The notes under the pieces are model-generated. The model was not told the DNA's origin and did no database searches. It saw only the letters and a list, made by a program, of their open reading frames with translations. DNA of 64,000 nt from Galbula dea (lineage: Eukaryota; Chordata; Aves; Piciformes; Galbulidae), in the NCBI GenBank assembly GCA_013399015.1, contig VWZX01001930.1, forward strand, positions 1-64,000, in the 5' to 3' direction. Positions 35,901 to 49,250 of the stretch are shown here, piece by piece (position 1 is the stretch's first letter; every line of letters begins with the position of its first letter). Both the position numbers and the translations under genes were made by a program.

Positions 35901-38900
35901 TTTCTGGTGGGGTCTGGCTTTTGTAGAGTTACCAGGCCTAGTAGGGATTGTGGGACACCTTACCTAGAAAGCTTGAAACATGGGAATGTTCCGTCTGAGG
36001 AACACAAAATTACTTGCACAGGATTCTCACTACCAACTGCTTGATCCTGCTTTTATTCCACCACACTTACTGGTGTGATCGACTCCTGGTTGTGTTTCAG
36101 CATCTTGTTTCCTGACTGTACATGCTATCTGCTTGCTAGACAAGTCCTGAGATTTCACAGGGAATAGAACAACTAGGTCTCTGTCTGGACAAAATCAGCA
36201 GCTACATAGGGTTTGAACAAAGATTGTTCAACTGGACAGGAGGGTCCTTTGGTACTGGTCTACCAACCAGTCTGGTCATCCACAGCATTCTATAAAGCAT
36301 CATATCTTCATATGACCTCCTGCAATAACATAGAAAGATTAATGTTTAGAGAATTTTTAAAAGATTCTCAGACCAAACAAGGGACCACAAGGGACTTGGA
36401 GGAGAGCTGGGAACTTTATACCAATTTCCTCAAGCTAAGCCACATGAGATAGGAGTGTTCATGACTGTGATATTGGTCACCTACAGGGATGTGGAGTGGA
36501 GGTGTTTAAAAACAACACTGAAATTAAATGTGACCCACACAAGGAGGAAAACTGCCATATTGAGCACAGGGCAGAGAAGTATCGTGCATGATGTAAGTCA
36601 TGTACTAGAAATGCCTTTTCCAGAGGGAAAAGGGAGGTGTATAGGGCAGCTCTGGAGCCAAGGTTTGCATTAAGTGGTGTGTAGTGGGGAATTGACTGGC
36701 TGGTGCTGAGTGTGGCTAAGCAAAAGTAGAGACAGCATGAGGTGCTCTGGACACCTTGGCCAAGGAAATGGGCCCACCCATAAGTAGAAACCACAAAACC
36801 AAGGATCCTATATACTACAGTTCCCCAGTGACAGAATGACTATTTCACAATCAAGTGTGTAGTGAAGTGAATAATTCAGTGGCACTTCGACATTACAAAA
36901 GAGAGTTGTGTAAGCAAGTACTAGATACCTGTTGGCCCTCGAATCAGTGAGACAGATGTTTAAATGTTCTGCTAAACAAGGATGAATTTCAACAATAGCA
37001 TAAGATCAGAGTCCCCATGTTTTACTTTTTCCTTTTTGCTTTGGCCTAACAATATCTGCTGTAGTAGATCATCTTACTGCTAAATATGTCAGAACAGTAA
37101 AGGCAACACTTTAAAAAAGCTGGTTGTCATTACATACTAATTTCCTGACAGCAATGGGGCTAAATGGCTTGGAATTTTTTTAAAGAAACATTAGCACTTG
37201 GTTAATAAGGATGTATTAAAATAATTGAATATACAGTATACTACTAGAGAAGTCTTGAATAGTTTCTGCACTAAATCACATATGTTGATCCCACTGTTTC
37301 ATCTGAGATCATCTCAGCAGGATGACTTTGGAAATGCAAATTTACACTGTGTGTCAATGATTTGCTTAAGGATCTTGGAATAGTTTGCTTGCTTTCTTAA
37401 ATATTTAGCAATTCAAACATTCTGCTCTCCAAATTAGATGGAATTACTTAAATCATAATGGTCTTTTCAATATCTCCTCTGAGCCTCTCCCCATTTGCTG
37501 AAGGAAGTTCCAGGTTCTCCTCTGTGTGATGTATGAGTGTGTCCACCACTTCATCTAAAATCTAGAGGGGACTTGTAATAACGATCTTTCAAAAAATGTT
37601 CATTTTTCATATAATTTTTCTTTTACCAAAACCAGAATCAACTCAGGTGACAATATTGCAGGTCATGCAAAATCCTACAGTTATTCTTCCATCTATTGTT
37701 TTTTAAAAGCTTCCTTCAAAGTCCTTGTGAGCTATGTCAGTGTAATGACTGATGGAGAATTCTCTGTATGGAGGTGGTAGATATCTTCTTAGACTGAATG
37801 ATAGAGCCATTAAAATAGTCAGGTTTTCACGTGTGAAAGCTGTTCTCACCTTGTCTCACACAGACTCACAACCAGCCTGACTCCAAGTCTAACCATCCAA
37901 AATTAGCAAACTCCTTATTGCATGAATCCTTGTCCTAAAGAATCAGCAGCAAAAGACCAAGACTGATCTGCTAAATAATCTTCTAATAACATTATCTTGC
38001 TTTCTTCTATTAGAAAAATCCTGTTTGTCTGTAAGTATCAAAAGGAAGGAAGCATACTTTCCTACAAAGTTATTTGATGATTGACTTGAAAGCCTAAGAT
38101 GCAAAGTCTTACCTAAGCCTTTCCAACAGTGGGGTTGTTTAGGAGGGCTGGTGACACTAAAGACTTTCTGGTATGTAATAAACACTGCACCTTTTTCCCT
38201 CATGGGACTCACTGGTAGCTTGACTCTACTCAACCTTCATGGAACTGCTAGGATCTTGATTTCTCTGAGACTGCCATCACTGCCATGCTTGCTTGAGTAT
38301 ATTATTGGGAGCTGGATGGACAGATATACACAGCACTTAACAAGTCACATGAGGATAGATGGGTACCTTACTAACAAAGGTAGAAAACAGTGTTGCTTGT
38401 AGGTAGGCTACACAAACTCACATTTGAGAGGACACCTGATTTTCAGTTGATAGTCAATTTTCTTCCAGTTTACTTTGACTCTGATACATGCCTCTCCAGC
38501 TACCAAAATTCAACTTCAGAATAAATTTAGAGATGTTTAAAAAAATAAAATCAATCATTCTGAAAAGTAAATGGCACTTGGATGAATTCTTTTAATATAA
38601 ATTGGTCTTTCTGTCACCTCTGCTCTAACTGTTTCTGAGGGCAAAGATTTTTGGCAGGGTGAAAGGGATAGCACATCTGTGTGGCAGTGCTAAAGGTGTT
38701 TTTAGCTTGAAAGTAATGGTACTTCTTGAAATGAAATACTTGTGGGAAATGTGCTTGGAGGCCCAACTGACTGAAGCAGACTGCTCTGGGCTCCATTAGC
38801 TATGTCCCTGTTTTGTCATAGATCAGAGAACAAGAGGAAATCTAGTACAACAGAAATTCTAACCATCACAAGAATAGAATGGGTTGGATGCTCTCCAGTC

Positions 38901-39753
38901 AAACTTTTTTTTTTCTTTTTCTCAGAAAATTGTGACTCATCACATCTGGAATGATATGTGGAATTATGTCAATTTCATGCTTTTTTGCCTGGCGGGAGGT
39001 TGTAGACCCCAGCAACAGTCACTTTTTCAGCCCTATGGGACTTCTTTAGGTTTTCATAGCTGCTAGGAATTCTCACAGGTATTTGGAGACCAGAAGCAAA
39101 AGGAGCCTTTTGTCCATTTGGAGTTTGGCCCAATATTGTGCAGCTGAGAGCTCATGCTGGTGGCCTCTCTTAGGGCTTTCATGTGGATGTTGAAATTTTC
39201 CAGATACAAACTTTTTTTTTTCCTGAAAAAATAGCTATTTATACCCATGCCAAGTAATTTATAGATACTTCAAGAGAAAAAGAGAGTCAATACATTTCTT
39301 CCTTAAATTGGCCTAAATTTAGGTTTAAAAAAAAGTCTCAAACTCTAAAATTTTATTCTGTCCACAAATATTCTTCCATATTTGCGAGAAAGGAAGGTTA
39401 AGACATTGTTTTCTGTATTTTGATGGTGGCTCCTGTGGAAAGCAGGACTTACATAAGCCAACTAAAGAGCCTTCTCTATGTTAAAAACCCTACTCTGGAC
39501 ATCTTTACCAGTGAGCTGGAACACTGATTCCTGAAATCCCAGTATGCTGCCTCACCCATGGACTCTTGGTACTTTGCAGTTTCTGACTCCCTGCTGCTAC
39601 CCTGGGAGCTGAGCATTAAGTAAGAGTTTGACATAGTCTCTCGTTTCAGTTTCTTCAACTTTTTTGAAAATCAAGTCATTTTAGCTGTTTGGCTGTTTGG
39701 AAATAAAATATGTAGAAACTTTTAGTTTTTATGGGAAACTCTTGAAATGTGTA

Positions 39754-39766
39754 TTTTTTTTTTTTT
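39754..39766. repeat. T13 homopolymer
   Basis: Run of 13 T. Seen from the minus strand it could be an A-tail, but no retroposed body was recognised next to it. Confidence 0.9.
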
Positions 39767-41880
39767 ATTCCAAAGAAGGAATTAAAAAAAACTCTAGAAT
39801 TTCCTATGTAGAAGAAATGTCAGCTATTAATGCTGTATTCTCAGTAATATTTTTGTTAGTTGCTACAGCATTGCAGCCTTAGGAACAATGACAGCTGGAT
39901 ACAATAGCTGGAAGCAATCTGAATTGTCTGTTTTCTGTGATGTCATTTTACTTTTATCTGGAAACAGTAGAGTGCTAATGCCTTGACAGTCAAAAACACA
40001 GTAAGCTCTAGCTGTAATGAACCTAGGGATGCAGACTTGCCTGCAAATCACAAGAGGTGTGAGTTTTGGGTGCAGTCATTTGTGCTGCCAAACCTTGCCA
40101 ATGTGTGCTGTTCTCACATTGGGATTTTTCAGATGTTACCTCTATTAAGAAATAGCATCACTCTTAGAAATTACAGAATAGAATTTTGGGAACAAGCAGA
40201 GCATTTCTGAAATCTGCTATCTGCCACCTTTCCCCAAAATCCCATTGTCACCTTTCCTTTCATAAATGACTTGGAATAATTAGAGCTTTTTAACAAACCT
40301 GAAATCATCTGTTTATCAGTGAGTGACACTGTAGCTCTTCAATAGCACTTGTTAGCAGGAGGATGTTGATTAGCCAATCACCCACAGTTTCTTTCATTTC
40401 TCAATCTTTGGAAATGCTTCTGGTGAGATTAAAATAACATTGAATATGCTGTTGTCTGAAGAACAGCCTTTTGGTTGCAAGGAAGGAGAGTTGCCTCTTT
40501 AACTGTGCTGCCAAAGTTCTTCCTGTGCACTTTCAAATTAGTATGAGTTATTTTTGCAGAGAGAATATCTGTCTGCTAGTGAGGCTGTAGGTGTCAGGTG
40601 TCATTCCCAAAGTCCTCTTCCCTGCTTGCCCTTGTGGTCCCCCCAGCACGGCTCCTACTTTTTCACTTCCCGGATTGAAAAATGCTTTCAGTTCTTGCTA
40701 GACCTTTGTTGCAAGGAAGACTTGAATCCTGGTCTTGTTCAATAACCTCTGACACTAAAGGTGTCTGCATGTTCTCTTTGAGGCATCTCCAAGCTTGCAG
40801 TGAGAGGCCACAGTCTTCATTAGACCAGCACTTGCAGACAAATCTTCATATGTGCAAACCTTTCTTCTGGTCTGAGGGAGAAGCAGCAGGAAGGCTCACG
40901 CTAACCAATATTGCTCACCCATCATGGCTACAAAAATGCCACTATTGTATTGTAATGCTTTTTTTAACAATGCCAGAGAAATAGAAAATAGCTGGGGAGG
41001 GGTATTTCAGGTTTTTACTATTCTTCACAAGAAACAGTTCCCCAAGCTGAAATAATGTTGTTTGGCATTTTGCCTAGATTTGTACTTGGACAAATCTGAC
41101 TCTGGAGAGAATATGATCATTTAACAGGGTCACAAAAGTATTTATCAACAGACATTTCCAAGACTGCTTATTTCTCTTTTGCCTGTTTTTCAGTTGCCAG
41201 GCCATATTCCCTTAGCCCTGCAGAGACCTTCATTTTCCTTACAGCCTGAAGGCTGGTTCTCTGGTGTCTATTCATATCCATAATAATGCCTTTATGTTTA
41301 CAAAATACTATGACCAAGCATGAGACTTCTCAGTTTATAAATAAGAACAAAATCTACTAAGCAAGCAAGGAAGCAAGAATTTGTCATTTAAATCCCAGAT
41401 TAGAAACAGTGGGTATAAAAAGCTCCCTGAAACTCTGTCCTGCATTAAAAGGAAAACAGAGCTTGCCATTTACTCACAGGAATTTGCATTATTTTTCTTC
41501 CATGCAATATATGTCATATTAATTGTGTTGCACCTTCAGCCATCTTAAGGCTTGCCCCTTAAGCTACATGAATTATTTCACTTCTGTCTGGAGAACGAGT
41601 AACAGAGGCAGGCAGCTCCTAAGAGTAACTCAGCCCGCCTCTCTTAAAGAGTGGATGAGTATTTCTGCATGACTGTCTTCCATTACCTTTCTTCAAGATA
41701 GCTGAAACTAGGTGAGATAAAACCTATTTGCCAAAGTGAAACCCTAGATTTTTCCCCATTCCCCGCTTCCTATTAGTTGATGCGTTTTTCTTGGAAGCAC
41801 TAAAGGAAAAAAAAGTGGATATAGAATCAGTTGTCAGGATCCCTGCAGGATAATGCCTCTCTTTTTATCATGCATATATT

Positions 41881-41893
41881 AAAAAAAAAAAAA
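41881..41893. repeat. A13 homopolymer
   Basis: Run of 13 A with no recognisable retroposed body upstream. Confidence 0.9.
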
Positions 41894-43400
41894 CCTGCAG
41901 AGATGTTGTACAATGTATAAAGTTATCTACATTTGGCAGAAATAAAATGCAAAGCATTTATGCCTATATTGCAGAGGGCCCTAGTGTTGCAGTAACCAAC
42001 AATTTACAGAGCCAAAGTGGAGTTTCAGGAGATATGGTGTAAAGCAAAGCTAGGCTCAATGGTTATACAATTCCATGACTGTGGTAACTTTAATAAAGAG
42101 GGGAAAGTGGGAATTACTCTTCCACAAGGAGGTCTGGATAGTTTAATCCTGGAAATCCTAGTGGTAAAAGTAATATGGCTGGCGTGTGGAGTGATTTATA
42201 CTTGTTTTAAAGCCTAGGATGAGCATTTTTCATGCTGATGGAATGAGTGGGCGAAACATACTTGTATTTTGCAGAGTCTGTCCCTTATTTATAGTTGTAG
42301 TTAATAACGAATACCGTATGAGATAAGCTTCCTTTTAAAAGAAATATGACCAGAACAGTCCACTCTGAGGTGGGTCTTTAAGTTCCAAGAATGGTTTACC
42401 ATAACATGATAACGGTATGACCATCAGGATCAGTTATCACCTGATCCTAAAGCAAGCTGGGGAGCAGTGGGTTTTCTGACTGTGTGGAGACCCACCATGT
42501 AGAAATCATGTATGGGGTGCTCTTTCCAGTGCAGATCACATTGCAACCTAGCCATGGGATTCTGCAAAAATATTTTCTGTCAATACACAGTAACAATCTT
42601 TATTAGAGAAAAACAGAATCTGGCAGATCCCATCAAGCGATGCTTTCCTTCAGCCTTTGTCAGAACAGGCGAATGACTCATTTCAGTATTGAAGAAAAGC
42701 CTACTCTGCACCTCACAGGCATCTAACCACTTTCTAGGAGCCTCAAAACCCACAGAAGTCATTTCTGGGTAAGCCTTAGCCTGGGTATTTTGAAACAGAT
42801 GTTTTTTGCCAAAACAAAGATGCCATTTCTCATTGGTTATTCTACTCTACCCTTGTATTTCTCTTTTCCTTAGAAAAGTCTGTAAATGCAATAATTAAAC
42901 TGAGGCCTTTAAGAATAAATTTCCCTGGAAACACTTCTACAGATATGAAGTCATTAGACTTTGGCCTTTGTTTTAGATTTTGCCAGGAAGCCACTTCTTA
43001 CAATCATCTCCATTTAGCCAAAAGCAAAACTGTCATATAAAAATGCTACGCAACTGGAGGGGGTGATTGGACCATTTATGAGTTTGGGGCCATATCTCAT
43101 CTTCAGTGATTACCTCATGCAAGAGGTAATTCTTTGCAAAAGGAAGAACACATTCCTTGCAAAACAAAGAAAATAGTCTCTGTAAATCTCTTCACTATGA
43201 TGGGAACACACGTAAGAGGTCAGTTTTCTGGAAGCTGGTCATTTGAAAGTCATTCTGATCTGCACCTTCTCATATAAACTTCTCCTTTTCTTCCTGAAAT
43301 GCATCAAGTCACTTTCCTAAAGAGAAGATGCATTAAAAATTGCCAAAAAGCTGATGTCACTTGATTCTTTTCACTGGTAAACCTATTGTTATGTAATCAT

Positions 43401-43478
43401 CATAGGAACATAGAAAAAATGAATTGGGAAGGGACCTTTGGAAGTCAGCTGATTAAACTACTGCTCAAAGAAGGCTAA
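43401..43478 (-). mobile_element. old CR1 3'-end fragment
   Basis: On the plus strand, CATAGGAACATAG leads into GAATTGGGAAGGGACCTTTG, then a GATCATCT-like segment and ACTGCTCAAAGAAGG. This is the reverse complement of the CR1 3' terminus (tail repeat, then CCTTTCCAACC, then the GATGATC region). It is more diverged than the copies at 45.1 and 60.5 kb. It is non-coding. Confidence 0.7.
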
Positions 43479-45077
43479 TAAAAAAGTTCAGAAAGTCTAA
43501 CTTCATAATCTTTGCTGGCAGCAGCATAAACCATGTTCTTTGATTTCAGCCACTGTGGTTAGAGACTGGGAAAAGAGAAAATTTAAACCACCTCTTTGAT
43601 TTTCCTGTATTTTTGTGCTCTTAAGGTCTGCCTGCCTCCCACTGTAAATTGAAACCTCTCTAAAGTGTGTTTTGTTAATGGGCCATGAGAAAGAAAATAC
43701 GTTTTTAGCATTCCCTACTCTGCCTGTGTCTTTTGTTCCCATGTTAGAGGAGTGCCATTACAGCGGGAGCTGAAAGAAAAGCTGGAATAGGGTCATTCCC
43801 ACAACCTGTGCTGATGGGGGATATTCCTTTGCCTAGTCCCACTGTACCTTTCATGCTGAAAGATCAGATGGAAACCTTTCTTACATCTTTTGCTGTATGC
43901 AAAGAGATAGTACAAAGGACTCATGAATTTAGGTTTCAAATAACCATGTTTGCTAACACACAGGGCTCAGCTGCATACAAACCTTTGCTATCTGGAGACA
44001 GTTGGAATCCATCCACATCTGCTGGATTTAAAATTGGTAATTTATGTATCTCTCAGAAAACCAATAAGAAGCATGTAAAGAAGGGAGAAACATTTTCCAG
44101 TTCAGGATTTCCATGTAATTAAAAATATTTCAAGTCCTCTTTCTGTTTCAGTAATCAAAAATGGAAAAACTCATCCTTAGCAAAAGGCAAGCAATTTTCA
44201 ATCTGCATATGAGGCATCATTTTTCATTAACAGCTGTGAGAGCATGCCATTAATTTTTCTCAGGTCCTTCATATCTTGTATTTTCTAACTCACTTTTGTA
44301 TTACGTTTTTGAATGATAAAGTGTCCAATTCACTGCTTAGGGATTGTTCTCAAACTCTTTAATATAAACCACATCCATACAATATTGAAGGATCCAACTT
44401 AAATTACACCTATAGAAGAAGGGATAGTCAAAGCTCTCTTTTTATAGACTGTATCATTCATCTTCATCTGTCACATCAGTGTCTTTCTGTACTGTAAGAC
44501 TGCGCACTTGTCTATTCTAAATTGCTTAGATATCCTTGAAAAGTTAGGGAAAAAAAACAGAAGCAGTGAGCATTTTTTTCATCAATTTCCCAGAGCCTTC
44601 AATTCAGTTTTCAATGTAAGGAGTACTAGTTATATGGAAGTCTCTGCTCAGTCACTGCAGAAAATTAAGTATCAAGTGTGTGAGACTATGGAAATGATGC
44701 TCGCCTTAGTTACACAAGTGTTAATCAAAACTAAGCTCCATGGATTTAAATGAAAGTGCAGCAAGGTCAATCAGCTGCCAGGCAAGAACCAGGTTCGTTA
44801 AGCTCTAATGGAGTGACTTCCACTAATTTTCCAGACGTTGCATTTTCCCATATCATTGCAGGGTGAATGGGAAGCTATAAGCAGCAGTAAGTAACAGAAA
44901 AGGTTATGATAAAGTGATAAAGGGGAGAAGGGGGAAGCTAACTGTAACCTTCCTGTGAGCTGTTTTCCTGCTAGACATTGCTTTCCCCTGCAGTTGGTTT
45001 GCCAGCCCACAGAACGTCAGGCTGTTGCAAGATGCACAGTTTCAGCACCTCTGTCAATTCTGGCTTCCATGTACTAC
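43479..45077. other. non-coding stretch
   Basis: No gene or repeat recognised. Open frames of 80-105 codons on both strands have chance composition and no good splice borders. Confidence 0.5.
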
Positions 45078-45212
45078 AGAATCATAGAATGGCCCAGGTT
45101 GGAAGGGACCTTAAAGATCATCTAGTTCCAACCCCTCTGCCATGTGCAGGGACACCACACGCACTAGACCAGGTTGCCCAGGGCCATATCCAGCCTGGCC
45201 TTAAACACCATC
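45078..45212 (-). mobile_element. CR1 LINE 5'-truncated 3' end
   Basis: The plus strand shows AGAATCATAGAATGGCCCAG, GGTTGGAAGGGACCTTAAAG, ATCATCTAGTTCCAACCCCT, GCAGGGACACC, CTAGACCAGGTTGCCCAGGG and CAGCCTGGCCTTAAACACC. This is the near-consensus reverse complement of the last ~135 bp of CR1. Low divergence suggests a relatively young insertion. It ends abruptly at 45212, consistent with 5' truncation, and keeps little of ORF2. Confidence 0.96.
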
Positions 45213-46539
45213 TAAGAAGGCACATCTATATGTGTATGAATCTGAAATGTTGCTCTTGGAGACTTTTGGGGGTCTAGCACAAACACAGTAAATCATCAGA
45301 TATCTGTGCATCAAATTGTGTAGGAATATGGTCCTGCAAATGCTTCTAGTATCAGAGTTTCAATTCTAAAATTTGTCTGTGATCAGAAGTATTCTGGTAG
45401 GTTGTCTGCTTCTTAGAGTAGCTGCACAACATATACACTCCAGAGAACAGTTACATGGTTTTGCTGTAGTTTCAAAACAGATTGTCAAAACAAAATATAA
45501 CAATATAACTCATCACTAGTAACCTGAATAAGTTTTAGAGCTTAAATGCTTCTTCATTTCCTCAGTACAAAGACTCAACTTACTTCACTATGCCTTCTCA
45601 TAGGTCATACTACCTCAGCTCAGTTACAGGAACATGCATAGATATACATCAACAGTATCCTTAAAAAAATTATGTTGCTTATGAGCCCTGTTAAATGAAT
45701 CCGTTACTATTTATTACAGGGATTGTATTTATTAAGACATTTTATTGAGCGTTTCGGACTTTTTAGTTAAATGAAAGAAAAAAACATGATCTTATTTGTG
45801 CTGCTGTAACTCTATTGCTCTTAGCCTTCCAGCAGCCAGTGCAATTCAAAGGACAATTTGGCTCTTTTTATATATGTTCATAATGAATGTAATATGAGAT
45901 TTCATTTAATTTATTCCCAGATGAGTTGTCATGAGAAAATAAGTTCAGGGCAATACTATTTGGTCATGGCATATCTAAGAAATGAAAAATTTGGATTTCA
46001 AATGAAAAAAATCAGTAACCAGAGGTGATTTTTGTTTACTATTCCCTACTACATGACTGTCCTGCAGGGGACACATGGATTTTTAACAGTCTGGTCTGGA
46101 CACCTGTAGCACCTCTCTCTGTTAACAGCTTTCAAGACTCCAAAACTCCACCAAGCAGAGATGTCTGATTGCAGAGGTGTGTCCTTGCTACTTAGCTGGG
46201 GAAATTTCTGCTTGATTTTACCATCTGCCTCCCCCAGCACTTCTAGGAACACCACGCAGAGGGGTGACTAACGGGTGAAACGGTCTTCTGGGAAGAGTTA
46301 GCACAAAATACAAGGAACCTGAAAAGAATGAACTCGCTGTGTGGTTGGGGTGTGTGTGCATGCATGAAATTCAAACCAAATGTCTTACAGAATTAAGACT
46401 GGTTTACAGAGAGGCCTTCTGTGTTAAGATTGTAAATGGCTCATGTTCTGCAAACAGAAAGAGATGAAAAATGAATGCTGTGGACCCTGCAGATTTGTAG
46501 TCACCTGGGAACTTGGGCATGGGTGAATCTCCCAACGCA

Positions 46540-46596
46540 TAAGCAGGCACTCTGAAGTCAGTGCCTGTGACTAAGCCTCTTCCTGAATTGGGACCT
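46540..46596 (+). repeat. ancient amniote repeat remnant
   Basis: CATAAGCAGGCACTCTGAAG followed by CTAAGCCTCTTCCTGAATTGGGACC resembles, from memory, the old amniote repeat with GCTTAAG...GAAGTCAATGG...CTTAAGTGCTTTCCTGAATTGGGGCC. The copy is diverged, and the family name is uncertain to me. It borders the possible conserved block at 46.6-46.9 kb. Confidence 0.4.
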
Positions 46597-47030
46597 GCTC
46601 GTGAGTTATTAGCTTAGTTTTAATTCTTGCCACATGGGACTGCTTTTAAATCTAGATTAATTCATTACTGTTTATAACGTCTACTGAGATCTTCCAACGT
46701 GCATGACACTATTGAAATGTTAAGTGTCATTATAACTCATGCTTGCAAAAGCAGCTGAAGATGGATTTACTTTATGTGGCAGACGCTAATGGCTCACTTG
46801 GAGCAGTTGCACATTCTATTAAGTAAATAACAGGAGTGTTATAAATTGTAGCAGTGATGTGTTTACATAATAGACGGTAACCACTCCAGAGGAGCCATAG
46901 CAGTCAGCTTAATAATACACATTTTGAAAATTGTGTAAATATATGTATATGTAAGGAAACAAAGTGGCCATAGGAGATAGAGAGCTGGCAGTTGCTGGTA
47001 AATACTGCATGTTTTCAATGATGTGTTTTA

Positions 47031-47048
47031 ATGTTTTCATGAAAACAT
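47031..47048. repeat. perfect 18-bp palindrome
   Basis: ATGTTTTCATGAAAACAT is its own reverse complement over all 18 bases. It could be a dimeric protein-binding site or a cruciform former, or chance. Confidence 0.9.
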
Positions 47049-47627
47049 GTCTATCCAGTGGCTTAACATGATAGCAGAATAGAAAAAGGTTTGTATTGCA
47101 AAGGCTGTTTAATAGCACACCAGTAGATGAACTATGCAGTTAGCTGCTGAGTTTGCAAGTCAGGCAGTGCTGCTAAAAGCTTTCAGGCATGTTTGTTCCC
47201 CAGGACAACTCCCTCCATCCACTCAACCCCCTTTTGGTTGTGTACCTTCACATAAGCTTCCTCACACATTTAAAAAAAACACTTCATTTCTGCCAGGCAT
47301 GTTGCCTGTCCTTCATCTGTACAGTATCTCAGGAAAAAAAGTCCTCCGGGCTTTGTTCTCTGGCTCTATGGCATTTACCTGACTGTTTCTATCTTATCTT
47401 GCCTTAGTTTGTAATTCTGGGTAGTAAAGTTCTCGTAAGAAATTCTGCTCTATGAAGCAGTATGAAACTGCATCTAACATGACCACGCTGTTAATGATGG
47501 TACTCAGCCCTCTGTGAGGGGAAATAATGTGGTAGCATTAATTCTAAGAGTGAAACCAAATTCTTGACTGGAGCTACTCTGTGGGTGTTCGTGAAACAGT
47601 TTTTCAACGAAAGCAAAAATGCCTTCA

Positions 47628-47641
47628 TTTTTTTTTTTTTT
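47628..47641. repeat. T14 homopolymer
   Basis: Run of 14 T, with no retroposed body recognised on the minus strand. Confidence 0.9.
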
Positions 47642-48148
47642 AAAACTATCCTCTCAAAAATGGCCACATCTGTCTACTTTATTCTATAGCTGTATTGACA
47701 CATCTACTGTTTCAGAGTTCATAGAAGAGCTTTCCCTATAATTTTTGCACTATTTTAAGAAAAATACCTGGACTGTATCGCTCTCTTTCGTTTGCTTGTC
47801 TGTTAAAAAAACAGAAAAAAAAACACTTTTTAGAATTGAAACTATTTTTAGTACACTAAAATAACAAACCTAAAGACAGGAAAATTTGTTAACAAGGAGT
47901 TCTGTTAACCCCTGCCCTATGGTGGTTGTATGACAGACCTGGAGAACTGTATTCTTACAGCTTCTGTAGAGCAAGAATCATACTACTCTTTTCATATTTA
48001 TCTTGATTCTGTTTCTCTCTAAGTTGTGATTCCTTCCCTTGGGTCATCTAGGGTAACATGTGAGGAGGAGAAAGTTTGGTGGAGGTGCAGAAAGGACCTT
48101 TGGAGATGTCCATGGGCAAACTGGGATCAGTTTGTTAATTAAGGCTAG

Positions 48149-48179
48149 TAGTAAAAAAAAAACAAAAAGAAAAAAAAAA
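48149..48179. repeat. A-rich low-complexity tract
   Basis: Two A-runs of about ten, separated by C and G, ending at ATTTCGC. Upstream sequence does not resemble a known transcript or LINE. Confidence 0.8.
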
Positions 48180-49250
48180 TTTCGCTGGGGCTGAGGGGAG
48201 TGCACCACTCCCCAAAAGTTCTTCTAAGTCTGGTTTATTCATTAAGCATCTCCCTTCACCAGAGGATGAACCTGGACTGCAGCTGTAATACCCTCTTGCA
48301 GCTTAGCTTCAGTGCATGCTCCTTGCCCCTTCTCCTCTGTTGTGTGGCTTTTGAATCTATCCTGGTAAGCCTAGGGCATGAGTCCTGTGTCAAAGCTGAG
48401 GAGAAGCTTTGCAGATGGTATGGCTTTACATGTGAATTGGCATGAATTCACACATTCCTTATAAGGATTGTTTAGAGTTAGAATAAAACCTACGATAGGG
48501 TTTTGATTTGTTTGTTAACTTACTAGCTTTCAACAGTGTCTAGAAGCTAAATAGATTTCTGCTCTTTACCCATTTCAGATGCATGTTTTAAAATCTGTCA
48601 CAATACTTTGATCCAGAGTTAGCCATGACTTCCTAAAGATTTTGATTCTTTAAGGCTTCTCTTCCCAAACTACAAGTAATAGCTCAGTGTTAAGAGCACG
48701 TGGTAGATCTAGAGGTTTACAGTAAATTAGATGAAGCTTAGGGGAGGTGGGGAGTTTGGATTTCATTCTTATCTGTGTATGCAGTGACTAGGTTAGGATG
48801 ACGACACACTCAAAAGATTGATTTTCTTTTCCTGTAAATACAATGAAGGGATGAGTCTTTTCAGCTGCAGAAAATCCACACCCTGCCATAATACGATCCC
48901 CACCCTGGCTCTGCTCAGTCCTTTTGTCAAAAGCCCTATGCTGTGGGCAATGCAGATTAGTCTTAGGTGAAGCAAACTGGAGAAGTAAGGATGTGCGGGT
49001 CTCTAACTTGCAATGCTGTCCATTCCTGTTATCTAGGAAAATACCTAGGGATCACACCTTGTCTTACCCCAGCAATTGCTGTGTTTCATCAGTGTTTAGT
49101 CCGGCCGTGGGACTGTGACTGTTTTACTTTTCATATGAAATGGTCTTAGCTCTTCCCAGGCACATGATTTTAACAGAAATATGGTATTTACAATATATCC
49201 TTTTCACATTTATTTTGCAATATCTACTGTCATTTTAAAAAGAGACTTAC

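Larger units (their letters stand above)
32992..43400. other. long non-coding stretch
   Basis: No gene recognised. A possible CR1 tail stub (TCACAGAATCACAGG) lies at 35491-35505. T-runs lie at 38905-38914 and 39754-39766, and an A13 run at 41881-41893. The interval 37130-37460 is complex AT-rich sequence with an octamer-like ATGCAAAT near 37336 and a 15-base palindrome at 37303-37317. Minus-strand donor-like sites (e.g. near 37855 and 38110) lack convincing acceptors. Confidence 0.5.
45213..49250. other. non-coding stretch, possible regulatory sequence
   Basis: No gene recognised. The interval 45700-46020 and, more so, 46615-46910 are complex AT-rich sequence with homeobox-core-like TAATTCATTA and no simple repeats. 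An ancient repeat remnant lies at 46540-46596 and an 18-base palindrome at 47031-47048. A T14 run lies at 47628-47641, and an A-rich patch at 48149-48179 has no recognisable retroposed body. Confidence 0.5.

Noticed and set aside
38872..38892. AATAGAATGGGTTGGATG, like the CR1 3' end on the minus strand
   Set aside because: The similarity stops after about 18 bases.
48075..48115. GGTGCAGAAAGGACCTTTGG, CR1-like
   Set aside because: The tail repeat and the GATCATCT segment are missing. A short chance match is likely.
48060..48180. A-rich tail suggesting a processed pseudogene
   Set aside because: The upstream sequence shows no transcript-like body or poly(A) signal at the right distance.
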